64,000 nucleotides of DNA from Brevibacillus sp. DP1.3A (GCF_013284245.2 NZ_CP085876.1:1189001-1253000), one strand, 5' to 3'. Positions 8,038 through 16,655 are shown, counted from the first letter of the stretch. Numbers and translations: made by a program. Notes: generated from the sequence alone by a model not told the origin.

Positions 8038-8784
8038 ATGATGGGGAAGACAGTCCTTACAGTAGACAACATCACGGCTCGCTATGGTCCGGTAGAAGTG
8101 CTGCACGGTATTACTCTACAAGTGAACGAAGGGGAGATCGTCTCCCTGTTAGGCGCAAATGGGGCAGGCAAAACGACGCTTTTGAACTGTATCTGCGGTT
8201 TGCACGGCGACAAGGAAGGGAAGATTTGGTTTCGTGACGCGGATATTACGCGTGTCCCTGCGGAGCTGGTGGTACCCCGGGGCATGGCGCATGTACCAGA
8301 GCGCAGACAAATTTTTTCGACGCTGACCGTGGAGGACAATTTGTGGCTGGGTGCTTCGCATCGGATACCCAAGACGAGCAAAAAGGAAATTGCCAAAGAA
8401 ATGGAGACGGTGTATGAACGTTTTCCCATTTTGGCAGAGCGGAAATGGCAGCTCGGGGGAACGCTTTCTGGGGGGCAACAGCAGATGCTCGCCATTGGCA
8501 GAGCGCTCTTGTCTCGACCGCAGCTTCTCTTGTTGGACGAGCCTTCTCTAGGATTGGCTCCACTGATTGCCAAAGAAATCCTGACGATTGTGCAGGAGAT
8601 TCGCTCAGAGTGGGGCACCACGGTGCTGTTGGTCGAGCAAAATGCTCGCGCAGCGCTCGCTATTTCCGACCGGGCATACGTACTCAGTACGGGCACCGTC
8701 ATGCTGGAAGGGAACGCAGACGAGATTAGCAATGACCCGCGTGTACAATCTGCTTATTTGGGAAGCTCGCATGAAGCTGTTTGA
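8038..8784 (+). CDS. livF: ABC transporter ATP-binding protein LivF
   Basis: Second ATPase subunit, 248 residues. Walker A GANGAGKTT lies at about residues 39-47, followed by the LivF-type VPERRQIFSTLTVEDNL, signature LSGGQQQMLAIGRAL, Walker B LLLLDEPSLGL and H-loop VEQNARAAL. ATG 8038 is preceded by AAAGAGGTGG; a second ATG follows immediately. An upstream in-frame start at 7993 would overlap livG by 26 bases and has no ribosome binding site. Confidence 0.93.
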   Translation: MMGKTVLTVDNITARYGPVEVLHGITLQVNEGEIVSLLGANGAGKTTLLNCICGLHGDKEGKIWFRDADITRVPAELVVPRGMAHVPERRQIFSTLTVEDNLWLGASHRIPKTSKKEIAKEMETVYERFPILAERKWQLGGTLSGGQQQMLAIGRALLSRPQLLLLDEPSLGLAPLIAKEILTIVQEIRSEWGTTVLLVEQNARAALAISDRAYVLSTGTVMLEGNADEISNDPRVQSAYLGSSHEAV

Positions 8785-8818
8785 CAAAGATAAACCACAT
8801 ACATGAGGGGGAACACCC

Positions 8819-10006
8819 ATGAAAAAACAAACATTCAAAAACTGGCTATTTCCAGCAGCAGTCGCTTCGCTCGTATTCTTGAGCGCCTGTGGAGGCGGCG
8901 CTACGCCAGCAGCAGAGTCAGGCACTGGTGGCGCTAGTAAGGACCCTATCAAGGTCGGCGCTATTTTCTCTCTGACTGGTCCGAACAGTCCGCTCGGCGT
9001 ACCGGAGAAGCAGGCGGTAGAGCTGTTGGTAAAAGAAATCAACGGTGCAGGCGGTGTGGATGGCCGACCGGTGAAAGTCATTTTTGAAGACGACAAGTCT
9101 GATAATACGGAAGCGGTAAAAGCAATCAAAAAGCTCGCTTCGAAAGAAAAAGTCGTAGCTGTACTAGGCTCCTCAGGCAGCGGTCCGTCTCTCGGGATGG
9201 CTGAATATGCCGCAGCAGAAAAGCTCCCGCTGATCTCGATGGCAGCGGCAGACCAAATCACCAATCCGGTTCGTGCAGGCATCTACAAAACACCGCACAC
9301 GGACGTACACGGAACGAAGCGAATTTTTAAATATTTGAAGGAAAAAGGCATTACAAAAATTGCTACGCTCAATGACAGCAATCCATACGGAAGTGGCTGG
9401 ACGACGCAATTGCAAAAATATGCGCCTGAATACGGAATCACGATTGTAGCGGAAGAAAAATACGGCACAAAAGATCCGTCCATGAGCTCCCAATTGACCA
9501 AGATCAAAGGGACTGATGCGCAGGCGCTGATTGTGGCAGGTACGAATCCTGGACCCGCTACGATTGTGAAGGAAGCCAAGCAACTGAACCTCACTATTCC
9601 GATCATTAGCAGCCATGGCTCTGCGAACAGCAAATTCCTCGAACTGATTGGAGACGCAGGCGAGGGTGTCCTGATGGTAGCTGGAAAACTGCTCATTCCT
9701 GAACAAGTAGCGGCAGACGATCCGCAATCTGCGATCATCAAAAAATTCGTGGATGGCTATCAAGCTGCCTACAATACACAGCCAGACGGCTTCGCGGGAT
9801 ACGGATACGACGGCTTGAATTTGCTCGTGGAAGGCTTGAAGCAAGCAGGCGGCGACACATCCAAACTGGGCGAAGTATTGGAAAAGGTGAAATACGTAGG
9901 GGTAACCGGAGAATTCAAGTTCACGGCTGATGATCATAACGGTCTGACAGAAGATAGTATGATCATGGTTGAAGTGAAGGATGGAAAATTCCAGCTCGTT
10001 AAATAA
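8819..10006 (+). CDS. livK: solute-binding lipoprotein of the Liv-type ABC importer
   Basis: 395-residue type I periplasmic-binding-fold protein anchored outside the membrane. The signal peptide ends in the lipobox FLSAC with the lipidated Cys at residue 24, followed by a Gly/Ala/Ser-rich linker. The mature part begins IKVGAIFSLTGPNSPLGVPEKQAVELLV, the usual start of branched-chain amino acid/amide-binding proteins, and contains GSSGSGPSLGMAEYAA and NDSNPYGSGW. It follows livF by 34 bases with AGGGGGAACACCC as ribosome binding site. This subunit sets transporter specificity; family members bind amino acids, amides and aromatic acids, so its neighbours are the only hint for an aromatic ligand. 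Confidence 0.92.
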   Translation: MKKQTFKNWLFPAAVASLVFLSACGGGATPAAESGTGGASKDPIKVGAIFSLTGPNSPLGVPEKQAVELLVKEINGAGGVDGRPVKVIFEDDKSDNTEAVKAIKKLASKEKVVAVLGSSGSGPSLGMAEYAAAEKLPLISMAAADQITNPVRAGIYKTPHTDVHGTKRIFKYLKEKGITKIATLNDSNPYGSGWTTQLQKYAPEYGITIVAEEKYGTKDPSMSSQLTKIKGTDAQALIVAGTNPGPATIVKEAKQLNLTIPIISSHGSANSKFLELIGDAGEGVLMVAGKLLIPEQVAADDPQSAIIKKFVDGYQAAYNTQPDGFAGYGYDGLNLLVEGLKQAGGDTSKLGEVLEKVKYVGVTGEFKFTADDHNGLTEDSMIMVEVKDGKFQLVK

Positions 10007-10090
10007 GTGAAAGAAGTTCGTTCCCTCCGCGTACTGAAGAAGAATGCGGGGGGAATCGTTGTTTTCATCAGAAGGGTAGGAGGATCATGC

Positions 10091-10918
10091 ATGTCTCAAT
10101 TGCTGAATAGCGTCTTAATGGTTGCACCGATTTTACAAAAGGCATTTTTGTCCGAATGTATGGTAGGAGTCACTGACAAAGAGAAGTTTCTCGCCTATTA
10201 TCCGGCACAGGGCTTGAACTTGGGAATTCGAGTAGGAGACGAATTGCGCCCGGGGAGTATTAATGCGACGGCTGTAAAAGAGAGAAAGCGGGTCGTGAAG
10301 AAGATTTCCCAAGAGCTCTACGGCATTCCTTATATCGCAGTTGGTTATCCACTTGTCGAAAATGGACAAGTAGTCGGTTGCTTGGCGACAGGCGTGACGA
10401 CTGATCAAGAGGATCGCTTGCACGGCTTGGCTCAAAACTTGACTGACGCGCTGGAAAATATTGCTCAGCACACAGAAAGTCTGGCAAAGGACGCGGACCA
10501 TTTGGCACAAGCTAGCCACACACTGAGTGATGCAGCGGGTCAATTAGGACTGAAAATTGCAGAAACGACCCAGATCAACGAATTGATCCGCAATATCTCA
10601 ACGCGCTCCAATGTACTCGGATTGAATGCCGTCCTCGAAGCGGCACGTGCAGGTTCTGCTGGTCGCGGCTTTTCCGTGGTCGCAGAGGAAATCCGTCAGC
10701 TTTCCCAGACAACCGCTACTTCAGCGAAGGGTATTTTTAGTCTGTTAGATGAAATGAATGCACTCGTCGGGACGGTAACGGGCGAAATGGAGAAGACGAT
10801 GAATCACAGCGTACAGCAGTCAACGCGAATACAGGAGCTGGATGCAGTCATGCAAGAGCTGCGGCATATGACCGAGCAATTGAAAAAGGCAGCAGAAATA
10901 ACTGGGCGTGGAGAATAG
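10091..10918 (+). CDS. soluble chemoreceptor-like protein with short MCP signalling domain
   Basis: About 275 residues with no membrane segment. The N-terminal 110 residues form a small sensory region ([37 protein letters not shown], then [26 protein letters not shown]), and the C-terminal part is a short methyl-accepting signalling domain with the hallmark [32 protein letters not shown]. The architecture resembles the soluble receptor YfmS of Bacillus subtilis. ATG 10091 follows TAGGAGGA; the frame is open upstream but has no better start. Placement directly after the solute-binding gene and before paaA suggests that it senses the transported compound or its CoA ester in the cytoplasm, which is inference. 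Confidence 0.82.
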   Translation: MSQLLNSVLMVAPILQKAFLSECMVGVTDKEKFLAYYPAQGLNLGIRVGDELRPGSINATAVKERKRVVKKISQELYGIPYIAVGYPLVENGQVVGCLATGVTTDQEDRLHGLAQNLTDALENIAQHTESLAKDADHLAQASHTLSDAAGQLGLKIAETTQINELIRNISTRSNVLGLNAVLEAARAGSAGRGFSVVAEEIRQLSQTTATSAKGIFSLLDEMNALVGTVTGEMEKTMNHSVQQSTRIQELDAVMQELRHMTEQLKKAAEITGRGE

Positions 10919-10939
10919 GAGAGTCCCTATGTAAGCGTA

Positions 10940-10993
10940 TTGCAAAAACGTATGACGATATGTTATTATTGCGTTATAAAAACGTATTATAAT
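10940..10993 (+). promoter_or_regulatory. paaA promoter with repeated operator-like boxes
   Basis: TTGCAA (10940-10945), an 18-base spacer and TATTAT (10964-10969) form a likely promoter; a further TATAAT is at 10988-10993. AAAAACGTAT occurs twice as a direct repeat (10944-10953 and 10978-10987, 34 bases apart, about three helical turns), and TATGACGAT (10951-10959) matches, inverted, a sequence in the paaX promoter region. Confidence 0.5.
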
Positions 10994-11033
10994 TTTAACA
11001 TAATGCATATCTGATAAAAGGAGGGCGTTCTCC

Positions 11034-12002
11034 ATGCAAATGAGGCTCGAACATGCCGATCTGACTGAAAACGAAAAGTTGGAAGCGTTTTTAGCGAGAA
11101 TCGATCGCGGGGAAAAAATAGAGGCAGACGATTGGATGCCAGACGACTATCGCAACCAGTTGATCAAGCTGATTTCGATGCATGGCATCAGTGAGATCAT
11201 GGGTGCCTTGCCGGAAAAAGAATGGGTACCAAAGGCGCCAACACTGCGCAGAAAGCTGGCAATTATGGCAAAGGTCCAGGACGAGATGGGGCATGGTCAA
11301 TTGCTGCTTCGTGTCGCAGAAGACTTGCTTGAGCCATTGGGCAAGACGCGCGAGGATATCATGAATGATTTGTTTACAAAAAGACTGAAATTTCACAATG
11401 TATTCCACATGGAAGCGCCTACCTGGGCTGATGCTGGTGTGATTGGTTGGCTGGTTGACGGAGCGGCTATCATTACGCAATCGATGTCCCTCGATACATC
11501 TTATGCACCGTATGCCCGCGCTCTGCATCGGATCTGTGCGGAGGAAAAGTTCCACGCCCAACATGGGGAGAGCATCGTCTTGGAGTTGGCAGAAGGCACC
11601 GATGAACAGCGTCAAATGCTGCAAGATGCCATTCATCGTTGGTGGCCTGCCCTCTTGATGTTTTTCGGACCGCCGGAAAACGGCAACATTACGAGCAATC
11701 AAGAAGCCAACATGCGCTACAAGATTCGTACACAGACCAATGAGGAATTGCGCCAAGTATTCCTGAAAAAGTATTTGCCGCGAATTTTCCACCTTGGCTT
11801 CACAGTTCCAGACGATACGATTCACTTCGACGATGTAGAAGACAAATGGGTCTATCAACAGCCTGACTGGGAAGAGTTCAAGCAAATCGTCAAGGGAAAC
11901 GGACCTCGCTCCGCTCACCGTCTGAATCTTCGGGTAATGTCTTATGAGGAAACCAAATGGGTGCGCGACGCAATTATGTCGTACGGCCGACAAGTAGGGT
12001 AG
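11034..12002 (+). CDS. paaA: phenylacetyl-CoA epoxidase catalytic subunit PaaA
   Basis: Catalytic di-iron subunit of the ring-1,2-phenylacetyl-CoA epoxidase, the step that breaks aromaticity of phenylacetyl-CoA. It has 322 residues, the usual size, and the ferritin-like metal-binding pattern with two ExxH motifs, EMGH at about 84-87 and EKFH at about 171-174, in RKLAIMAKVQDEMGHGQ and ARALHRICAEEKFHAQHGES. ATG 11034 follows AAAAGGAGGGCG. First gene of paaABCD; a reductase subunit gene (PaaE) does not follow in this window. Confidence 0.96.
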   Translation: MQMRLEHADLTENEKLEAFLARIDRGEKIEADDWMPDDYRNQLIKLISMHGISEIMGALPEKEWVPKAPTLRRKLAIMAKVQDEMGHGQLLLRVAEDLLEPLGKTREDIMNDLFTKRLKFHNVFHMEAPTWADAGVIGWLVDGAAIITQSMSLDTSYAPYARALHRICAEEKFHAQHGESIVLELAEGTDEQRQMLQDAIHRWWPALLMFFGPPENGNITSNQEANMRYKIRTQTNEELRQVFLKKYLPRIFHLGFTVPDDTIHFDDVEDKWVYQQPDWEEFKQIVKGNGPRSAHRLNLRVMSYEETKWVRDAIMSYGRQVG

Positions 12003-12012
12003 GTGAATGTGG

Positions 12013-12345
12013 ATGAGCAACGAGAACTTTTTCATATACGAAGTATTCAGCCAAAAAAGCGTAAATGCTCCGTTCGTCCAACAGTTCAGTTTGTTGGCAC
12101 CCAATAAAGAAGTCGCATTGAGCATGGCGAGGGAGAACTTCCTGCGCCGCGAGCCTTGTTTTAATTTGTGGGTAGTCAAGCGCGACGACATTTTTGGACT
12201 GCCGCCAGAGGAGCGTCCTTTCCTAGAAAGACTCGACAACAAGAGCTATCGGGAGACCAGAGGATATGGCGACTTGCAGTCGAGATGGCGTAACCATCGC
12301 GAGCAGTACGAAGAAAAACAGAAGCATGCAGGCAACGGCAGTTAA
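12013..12345 (+). CDS. paaB: phenylacetyl-CoA epoxidase subunit PaaB
   Basis: Small structural subunit of the epoxidase, about 110 residues. It has the family's compact sequence with FFIYEVFSQKS near the start, APNKEVALSMARENFLRREPCFNLWVVKRDDI in the middle and a C-terminal RGYGDLQSRWRNHREQYE. PaaB bridges PaaAC heterodimers in the known complex. ATG 12013 is six bases after AGGTGA; an in-frame ATG at 12007 lacks spacing for a ribosome binding site. Ten bases separate it from paaA. Confidence 0.94.
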   Translation: MSNENFFIYEVFSQKSVNAPFVQQFSLLAPNKEVALSMARENFLRREPCFNLWVVKRDDIFGLPPEERPFLERLDNKSYRETRGYGDLQSRWRNHREQYEEKQKHAGNGS

Positions 12346-12362
12346 GCAGGAGGGATACAATC

Positions 12363-13196
12363 ATGGGCGACCGTTTACATGTAGAAACAGTGGAAGCAGC
12401 AAAACAAAACCCGTCATTTGCAAAAGCCTTGACCGACCTGTTGTTCCAGCTTGCTGATGACGATTTTATATTGGCATATCGCGGATCGGAATGGCTTGGG
12501 CTTGCTCCGCATATTGAAGAAGACGTGGCTTTTTCATCGATGTCTCAGGACATGATGGGCCATGCCGTGATGTTTTATGAAATGCTTGAGCAATTAGGGG
12601 TAGGCAAAGCAGACGATCTCGCACAGCTGCGTGAGGCGAAGGCGTTTTCCAATGCGATCTTGGTAGAGCGTAAAAACGGTGACGGCGATTACAACGATCA
12701 TCCTCATTATGATTGGGCTTATGCGATTGTTCGCAGCTATGTGTACGGCTTATACAAGCAGGTTCGCTTGGAGGCTCTTACGCAGTCGTCATACGCACCA
12801 CTTGCGCTGGTCAGTCGCAAAATGATGACAGAGCATCGCTATCATCTGATGCACTGGCAAGTTTGGTTGAAGCAATTGGCGAACAGTACGGCTGATGCGC
12901 GTCAGAAGCTGGAGGCAGCCATTGCAAAAGTTTGGAAGGATGCCGGGGAGCTGCCTCATCTTGGACAAAACCAGGGCGATATCGTTCAATTTGGCCTAAT
13001 TGCAGAAGAAGAGCAACTGAAACAAAAATGGCTGACACTGACCAAAGACATTTTCGAAAAAGCAGGACTCAACTGGCCGGGTGAGCCAGGAGTGCCACAA
13101 GAACGCGGCCGTCACGGTGAACATACTGCTGATCTGGTGCAAGCTTTGGCTACCTTGTCTGAAGTGTATCGCATTGATCCGGCTGCAGGCTGGTAA
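12363..13196 (+). CDS. paaC: phenylacetyl-CoA epoxidase subunit PaaC
   Basis: Second ferritin-like subunit, 277 residues, structural partner of PaaA without a full metal site. Recognisable pieces are LADDDFILAYRGSEWLGLAPHIEEDVAFSSMSQDMMGHA, NDHPHYDWAYAIVRSYVYGLYK and MMTEHRYHLMHWQVWLKQL. Translation starts at ATG 12363 behind CAGGAGGGA, 17 bases after paaB. Confidence 0.95.
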   Translation: MGDRLHVETVEAAKQNPSFAKALTDLLFQLADDDFILAYRGSEWLGLAPHIEEDVAFSSMSQDMMGHAVMFYEMLEQLGVGKADDLAQLREAKAFSNAILVERKNGDGDYNDHPHYDWAYAIVRSYVYGLYKQVRLEALTQSSYAPLALVSRKMMTEHRYHLMHWQVWLKQLANSTADARQKLEAAIAKVWKDAGELPHLGQNQGDIVQFGLIAEEEQLKQKWLTLTKDIFEKAGLNWPGEPGVPQERGRHGEHTADLVQALATLSEVYRIDPAAGW

Positions 13197-13213
13197 AAAG
13201 GAGTGATTCTCTC

Positions 13214-13717
13214 ATGGCGCAAGAAGAACTGCAACTGCATGAAGGGCTTGAAGCGACATGCTGGGAACTGCTGCAGCAAGTAACGGATCCCGAAATTCCG
13301 GTGATCAGCATGGTGGAGATGGGGATGATTCACAAAGTGCGCGTCGAGGCAGACGTCGTACACGTCGAGGTGCTCCCTACCTTCGTCGGCTGTCCGGCAC
13401 TCGAGATCATGAAGAAGAACATCACAGAAAAGCTGGTGGAGGCAGAAGGAATCAATCAGGTTCAGGTAGCGTTCGTCTATGATCCAGCCTGGACATCTGA
13501 TCGTATCGCCTTGGATGCTCGCGATAAGCTGAAAAGCTTTGGCATCGCGCCGCCACCGCTTGACTTCAAACCGGGAGATACATGGGAAGTGGCATGTCCC
13601 TACTGTGATTCCCCGTATACACAAATGGAAAATTTGTTTGGCCCTGCTGCTTGTCGAAGTATTTTGTATTGCCGGCACTGCAAAAATCCGTTTGAGGCCC
13701 TAAAACCAATCTATTGA
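13214..13717 (+). CDS. paaD: PaaD-like iron-sulfur maturation factor
   Basis: 167-residue protein of the MIP18/DUF59 group needed for the phenylacetyl-CoA epoxidase system, probably for iron-sulfur cluster assembly. The N-terminal domain has the expected VTDPEIPVISMVEMGMIHKV and LPTFVGCPALEIM with its Cys. The C-terminus is a zinc-ribbon-like region with CPYC, a further Cys in AACRS and CRHC. Start ATG 13214 follows AAAAGGAGTG. It is the last recognised paa epoxidase gene here. Confidence 0.93.
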   Translation: MAQEELQLHEGLEATCWELLQQVTDPEIPVISMVEMGMIHKVRVEADVVHVEVLPTFVGCPALEIMKKNITEKLVEAEGINQVQVAFVYDPAWTSDRIALDARDKLKSFGIAPPPLDFKPGDTWEVACPYCDSPYTQMENLFGPAACRSILYCRHCKNPFEALKPIY

Positions 13718-13741
13718 GAGAGATTGAGAGGAGCGAATGTC

Positions 13742-15184
13742 ATGGGAGAGTACAAGCAAATGTTTATTAATGGAGAATGGGTGACTGCCGAGAGTGGCGA
13801 GTCCATTCAGATTACGAATCCTGCTACAGGTGAAACAGTTGGAACAGTTACCTTCGGCGATGGGCGTGATGCCAACAAGGCCATCGACGCTGCTCATCAG
13901 GCATTTGCAAGCTGGTCTCGACTGACTGCTCGCGAGCGCGCCAAATATTTGTACAACTTGTCCGAGCTGGTGAAAAACAATCGGGATGAACTGGCGGGCA
14001 TCATTTCTGCTGAAATGGGCAAGCCTTTGGGCGAGGCAAAAGGCGAAGTGCTGGGTGCCGCTGATAACTTTGTCTGGTACGCAGAAGAAGCCAAGCGTGT
14101 CAACGGAGAAACGATCCCATCCTCGGTTGCGAACAAGCGCATCATGGTGCTGCGTCAGCCAGTAGGAGTGGTAGGGGCGATTACCCCGTGGAACTTCCCA
14201 GTGAACATGGTTGCACGTAAGATCGCTCCGGCTTTGGCTGCGGGCTGCACGGTGGTATTAAAGCCAGCAGAAAGCACGCCGCTGTCTGCGATTCGCATGT
14301 TTGAGCTGATTGAGCAGGCTGGATTTCCAAAAGGCGTCGTAAACCTTGTCATTGGAAATCCAGAATCGATTGGGAAGGAGTTCATCGACAATCCGAAGCT
14401 CTCCAAAATCGGATTTACAGGCTCCACTCGTGTCGGCAAGCTGCTGATGGAGGGCGCGGCAAAGCAAGTGAAGCGCGTCAGCATGGAGCTTGGCGGTCAC
14501 GCACCGTTCATCGTATTCCCGGATGCCGATCTGGATGCAGCCGTAAAAGGTCTGTTTGAGAGCAAGTTCCGCAACTCCGGTCAAATGTGCATTTGCACGA
14601 ACCGTCTGTACGTCCACGAGGATGTCGCAGATGCGTTCACAGAAAAGCTGGTAGAGCGTCTGAAGCGTGCGAAGGTAGGCGATGGACGCCAGAAAGAGAC
14701 GGAGATCGGTCCACTGGTGAACGAGCGTGCCTTGAACAAGGTGCTCGAGCATATCGAGGACGCCAAGGACAAAGGCGGGCAAGTGGTATACGGCGGAAAT
14801 CGTTTGGTTGAAGGTGATTATGCGAAGGGCTTCTATTGCGAACCGACCTTGCTTGCTGGCGTTACATCGGATATGAAAATCTCTTTTGAGGAAACGTTCG
14901 GTCCTGTCGTTCCACTCGTGCGTTTTACAGAGGAAGCGGATGTCGTACAGATGGCAAACGATACACGTTACGGCTTGGCTGCTTATGTGTACACCCGCGA
15001 TAATCAGCGTTGCTTCCGTATGGCTGAGCTCCTCGAATACGGAATCGTTGGAATCAATGATGGATCTCCTACGCAGACGCAAGCGCCGTTTGGCGGATTC
15101 AAGGAAAGCGGAATCGGCCGTGAGGGTGGCCGCTACGGAATGGATGAGTACCTGGAGACGAAGTTCGTTTCCTTTGGACTTTAA
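13742..15184 (+). CDS. NAD(P)-dependent aldehyde dehydrogenase, succinate-semialdehyde type
   Basis: 480-residue class-3 aldehyde dehydrogenase. Visible landmarks: PWNFPVNM and KPAESTPLSA around the cofactor site, GFTGSTRVGKLL, the catalytic Glu in MELGGHAPFIV, the catalytic Cys in SGQMCICTNRLYV, and EETFGPVVPLVRF. The Cys-loop pattern with a second Cys two residues on is typical of succinate-semialdehyde dehydrogenases. In this operon it may instead oxidise a ring-cleavage semialdehyde, a job done by the PaaZ dehydrogenase domain in other bacteria; no separate oxepin-CoA hydrolase is visible. ATG 13742 follows GAGAGGAGCGA. A terminator follows, ending the catabolic locus. Confidence 0.88.
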   Translation: MGEYKQMFINGEWVTAESGESIQITNPATGETVGTVTFGDGRDANKAIDAAHQAFASWSRLTARERAKYLYNLSELVKNNRDELAGIISAEMGKPLGEAKGEVLGAADNFVWYAEEAKRVNGETIPSSVANKRIMVLRQPVGVVGAITPWNFPVNMVARKIAPALAAGCTVVLKPAESTPLSAIRMFELIEQAGFPKGVVNLVIGNPESIGKEFIDNPKLSKIGFTGSTRVGKLLMEGAAKQVKRVSMELGGHAPFIVFPDADLDAAVKGLFESKFRNSGQMCICTNRLYVHEDVADAFTEKLVERLKRAKVGDGRQKETEIGPLVNERALNKVLEHIEDAKDKGGQVVYGGNRLVEGDYAKGFYCEPTLLAGVTSDMKISFEETFGPVVPLVRFTEEADVVQMANDTRYGLAAYVYTRDNQRCFRMAELLEYGIVGINDGSPTQTQAPFGGFKESGIGREGGRYGMDEYLETKFVSFGL

Positions 15185-15200
15185 TATTAGAAAGGAAAAA

Positions 15201-15231
15201 GAGTTCAGACAAGATCTGGACTCTTTTTTAT
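15201..15231 (+). terminator. terminator after the aldehyde dehydrogenase gene
   Basis: GAGTTCAGA (15201-15209) pairs with TCTGGACTC (15215-15223), followed by TTTTTTA. Confidence 0.85.
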
Positions 15232-15281
15232 TTTCATATAGGAAAGGTTTTACAAGGTAACGATGAACCAATAAAGCTGGT

Positions 15282-15492
15282 GAGAAGAAAAAGCACAGGG
15301 CTCGTAGACCTTGACAACGTCTACCCAGTCGGAACTTCAAAAAGGGGACCCGCTTGTCGAACACTTCTTCCCTGAGAATCTTCCGCCCGTAGGGTGGCTT
15401 TGGCTCGACGGTCCCCTTTTTGAAGTGGAGACGGCCAGTGAATCCCCCTTGCGGGCGTGTCAGAGTCGAAGAGAACTGTGCTTTTTCTTCTC
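15282..15492 (-). repeat. diverged third copy of the structured repeat, module 1, opposite orientation
   Basis: No gene fits the 555 bases between the aldehyde dehydrogenase gene and ctaG; this element fills most of it. It is closed by a perfect 17-bp inverted repeat (15282-15298 and 15476-15492) and contains an inner perfect 17-bp inverted repeat (15334-15350 and 15410-15426). On the minus strand it carries a 17-base core, complement of 15436-15452, identical to that in the copy after ctaA (19288-19304), and CTGGGTAG (15321-15328 complement) also shared with that copy. The stems have unrelated sequence to those of the other copies but keep the same architecture: outer stem, core, inner stem. 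Confidence 0.75.
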
Positions 15493-15602
15493 CTCCACTA
15501 TGTTGACTCCAATCATAAGGAGCTTTTTTTGTGTAAATTTTGTGAATTGTATTGTTCAACACTTTGTTCATTTTTGTCTACAAAGAAAAAGGGAATCAAC
15601 GG

Positions 15603-15608
15603 TATAAT
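15603..15608 (+). promoter_or_regulatory. candidate -10 of ctaG promoter
   Basis: TATAAT 131 bases before the ctaG start. No convincing -35 is found at the right distance. Confidence 0.35.
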
Positions 15609-15739
15609 GGAGATTGGATCAAGGGCAACATTTAATAGATAAAAATTGGTATTTCATATTGACACAAAACGTACATATGACGACGCCCAGCGAGAGTGGT
15701 ATCGTCCAAGATTTTGCATTTGGAAGGGAGGATATAAAA

Positions 15740-16612
15740 ATGGGAAATGAACATCAAATGCACGAGATGTCACCAGCTACCGGATCAGCAACCTTTTCGG
15801 ATTTATGGAGTCCGGATGTGATGCTTTTGTCGTTGCTCGTGACTACTGTCTACTTTCTCGTAACAGGTCCTATGCATAAACGTTTTGAAAACGCTACACC
15901 GGCGACTGGCAAGCAAAGATTACTTTTTGTGTTGGCAATCGTGTTGTTTTACGCCGCACAAGGAAGCCCTATCAGTTATTACGGCCATCATTACATGTTT
16001 AGTTTGCACATGCTCCAACAATCGATCTTGTACTTTGCCCTGCCACCGCTTATGCTCCTGGCAATGCCTGAATGGCTTTTGGCCAAGATTTTCCGTCCGA
16101 AAGCACTGAAGTTCATCCTAAATTCTTTGACACATCCGTTAGTGGCAGCGCTGTTGTTCAACTCACTGTTTTCGTTTTACCATGTTCCGTTTATTTTTGA
16201 TGCCGTCGCGATCAACCATGAGTGGATGACGTTTTATCATGTCATTCTCGTGATTGCCGCATTTGCGATGTGGTGGCCAATTGTGAGTCCGTTGTCTGAT
16301 AACAAGAGACAACTGGCCGGATTGAAAAAGCTGTCGTACGTTTTTGCAAACGGTGTCTTGATTACGCCAGCCTGTGCGCTGATTATTTTTGCCTCGGAAC
16401 CGCTGTACGCTACTTATATAGCTGCTCCACAGCTATTCGAGAGTCTCGACGCGTTTAACGACCAGCGTCTTGGCGGAATCATTATGAAGCTGGTACAGGA
16501 GCTTGTTTACGGCTGTGTGCTGGCCTATGTCTTCTACCATTGGTACAAGGCAGAGAAGCAGGACGACATGCCGATGGATCAATCTTTCGGTGCTGAAAAG
16601 CCGACTTTTTAA
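15740..16612 (+). CDS. ctaG: cytochrome c oxidase assembly factor CtaG
   Basis: 290-residue polytopic membrane protein of the Bacillus-type CtaG (caa3) family, needed for assembly of cytochrome caa3 oxidase, probably in copper delivery. Several membrane segments are apparent, with LLFVLAIVLFYAAQGSPISYYGHHYMFSLHMLQQSILYFALPPLMLLAMP (conserved His-rich region) and VPFIFDAVAINHEWMTFYHVILVIAAFAMWWPIVSPL. ATG 15740 follows GGAAGGGAGGA; an in-frame upstream ATG at 15614 has no ribosome binding site. It heads a run with a DUF420 gene, ctaB and ctaA; the oxidase structural genes are not in the window. Confidence 0.93.
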   Translation: MGNEHQMHEMSPATGSATFSDLWSPDVMLLSLLVTTVYFLVTGPMHKRFENATPATGKQRLLFVLAIVLFYAAQGSPISYYGHHYMFSLHMLQQSILYFALPPLMLLAMPEWLLAKIFRPKALKFILNSLTHPLVAALLFNSLFSFYHVPFIFDAVAINHEWMTFYHVILVIAAFAMWWPIVSPLSDNKRQLAGLKKLSYVFANGVLITPACALIIFASEPLYATYIAAPQLFESLDAFNDQRLGGIIMKLVQELVYGCVLAYVFYHWYKAEKQDDMPMDQSFGAEKPTF

Positions 16613-16655
16613 ATACGCGCGAACAGCAGAAACGTTTGTAGAATGAGGTGAAAAA

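Noticed and set aside
11091..12242. 383-codon minus-strand frame across paaA and paaB
   Set aside because: Antisense shadow of two confident genes.
14258..15571. 437-codon open frame on the minus strand across the aldehyde dehydrogenase gene
   Set aside because: Antisense to a well-conserved enzyme, no recognisable domain, composition unlike a protein; a codon-bias shadow.
15311..15642. Short plus-strand frames (98 and 61 codons) before ctaG
   Set aside because: They run through the structured repeat; codon pattern and sequence are not protein-like.
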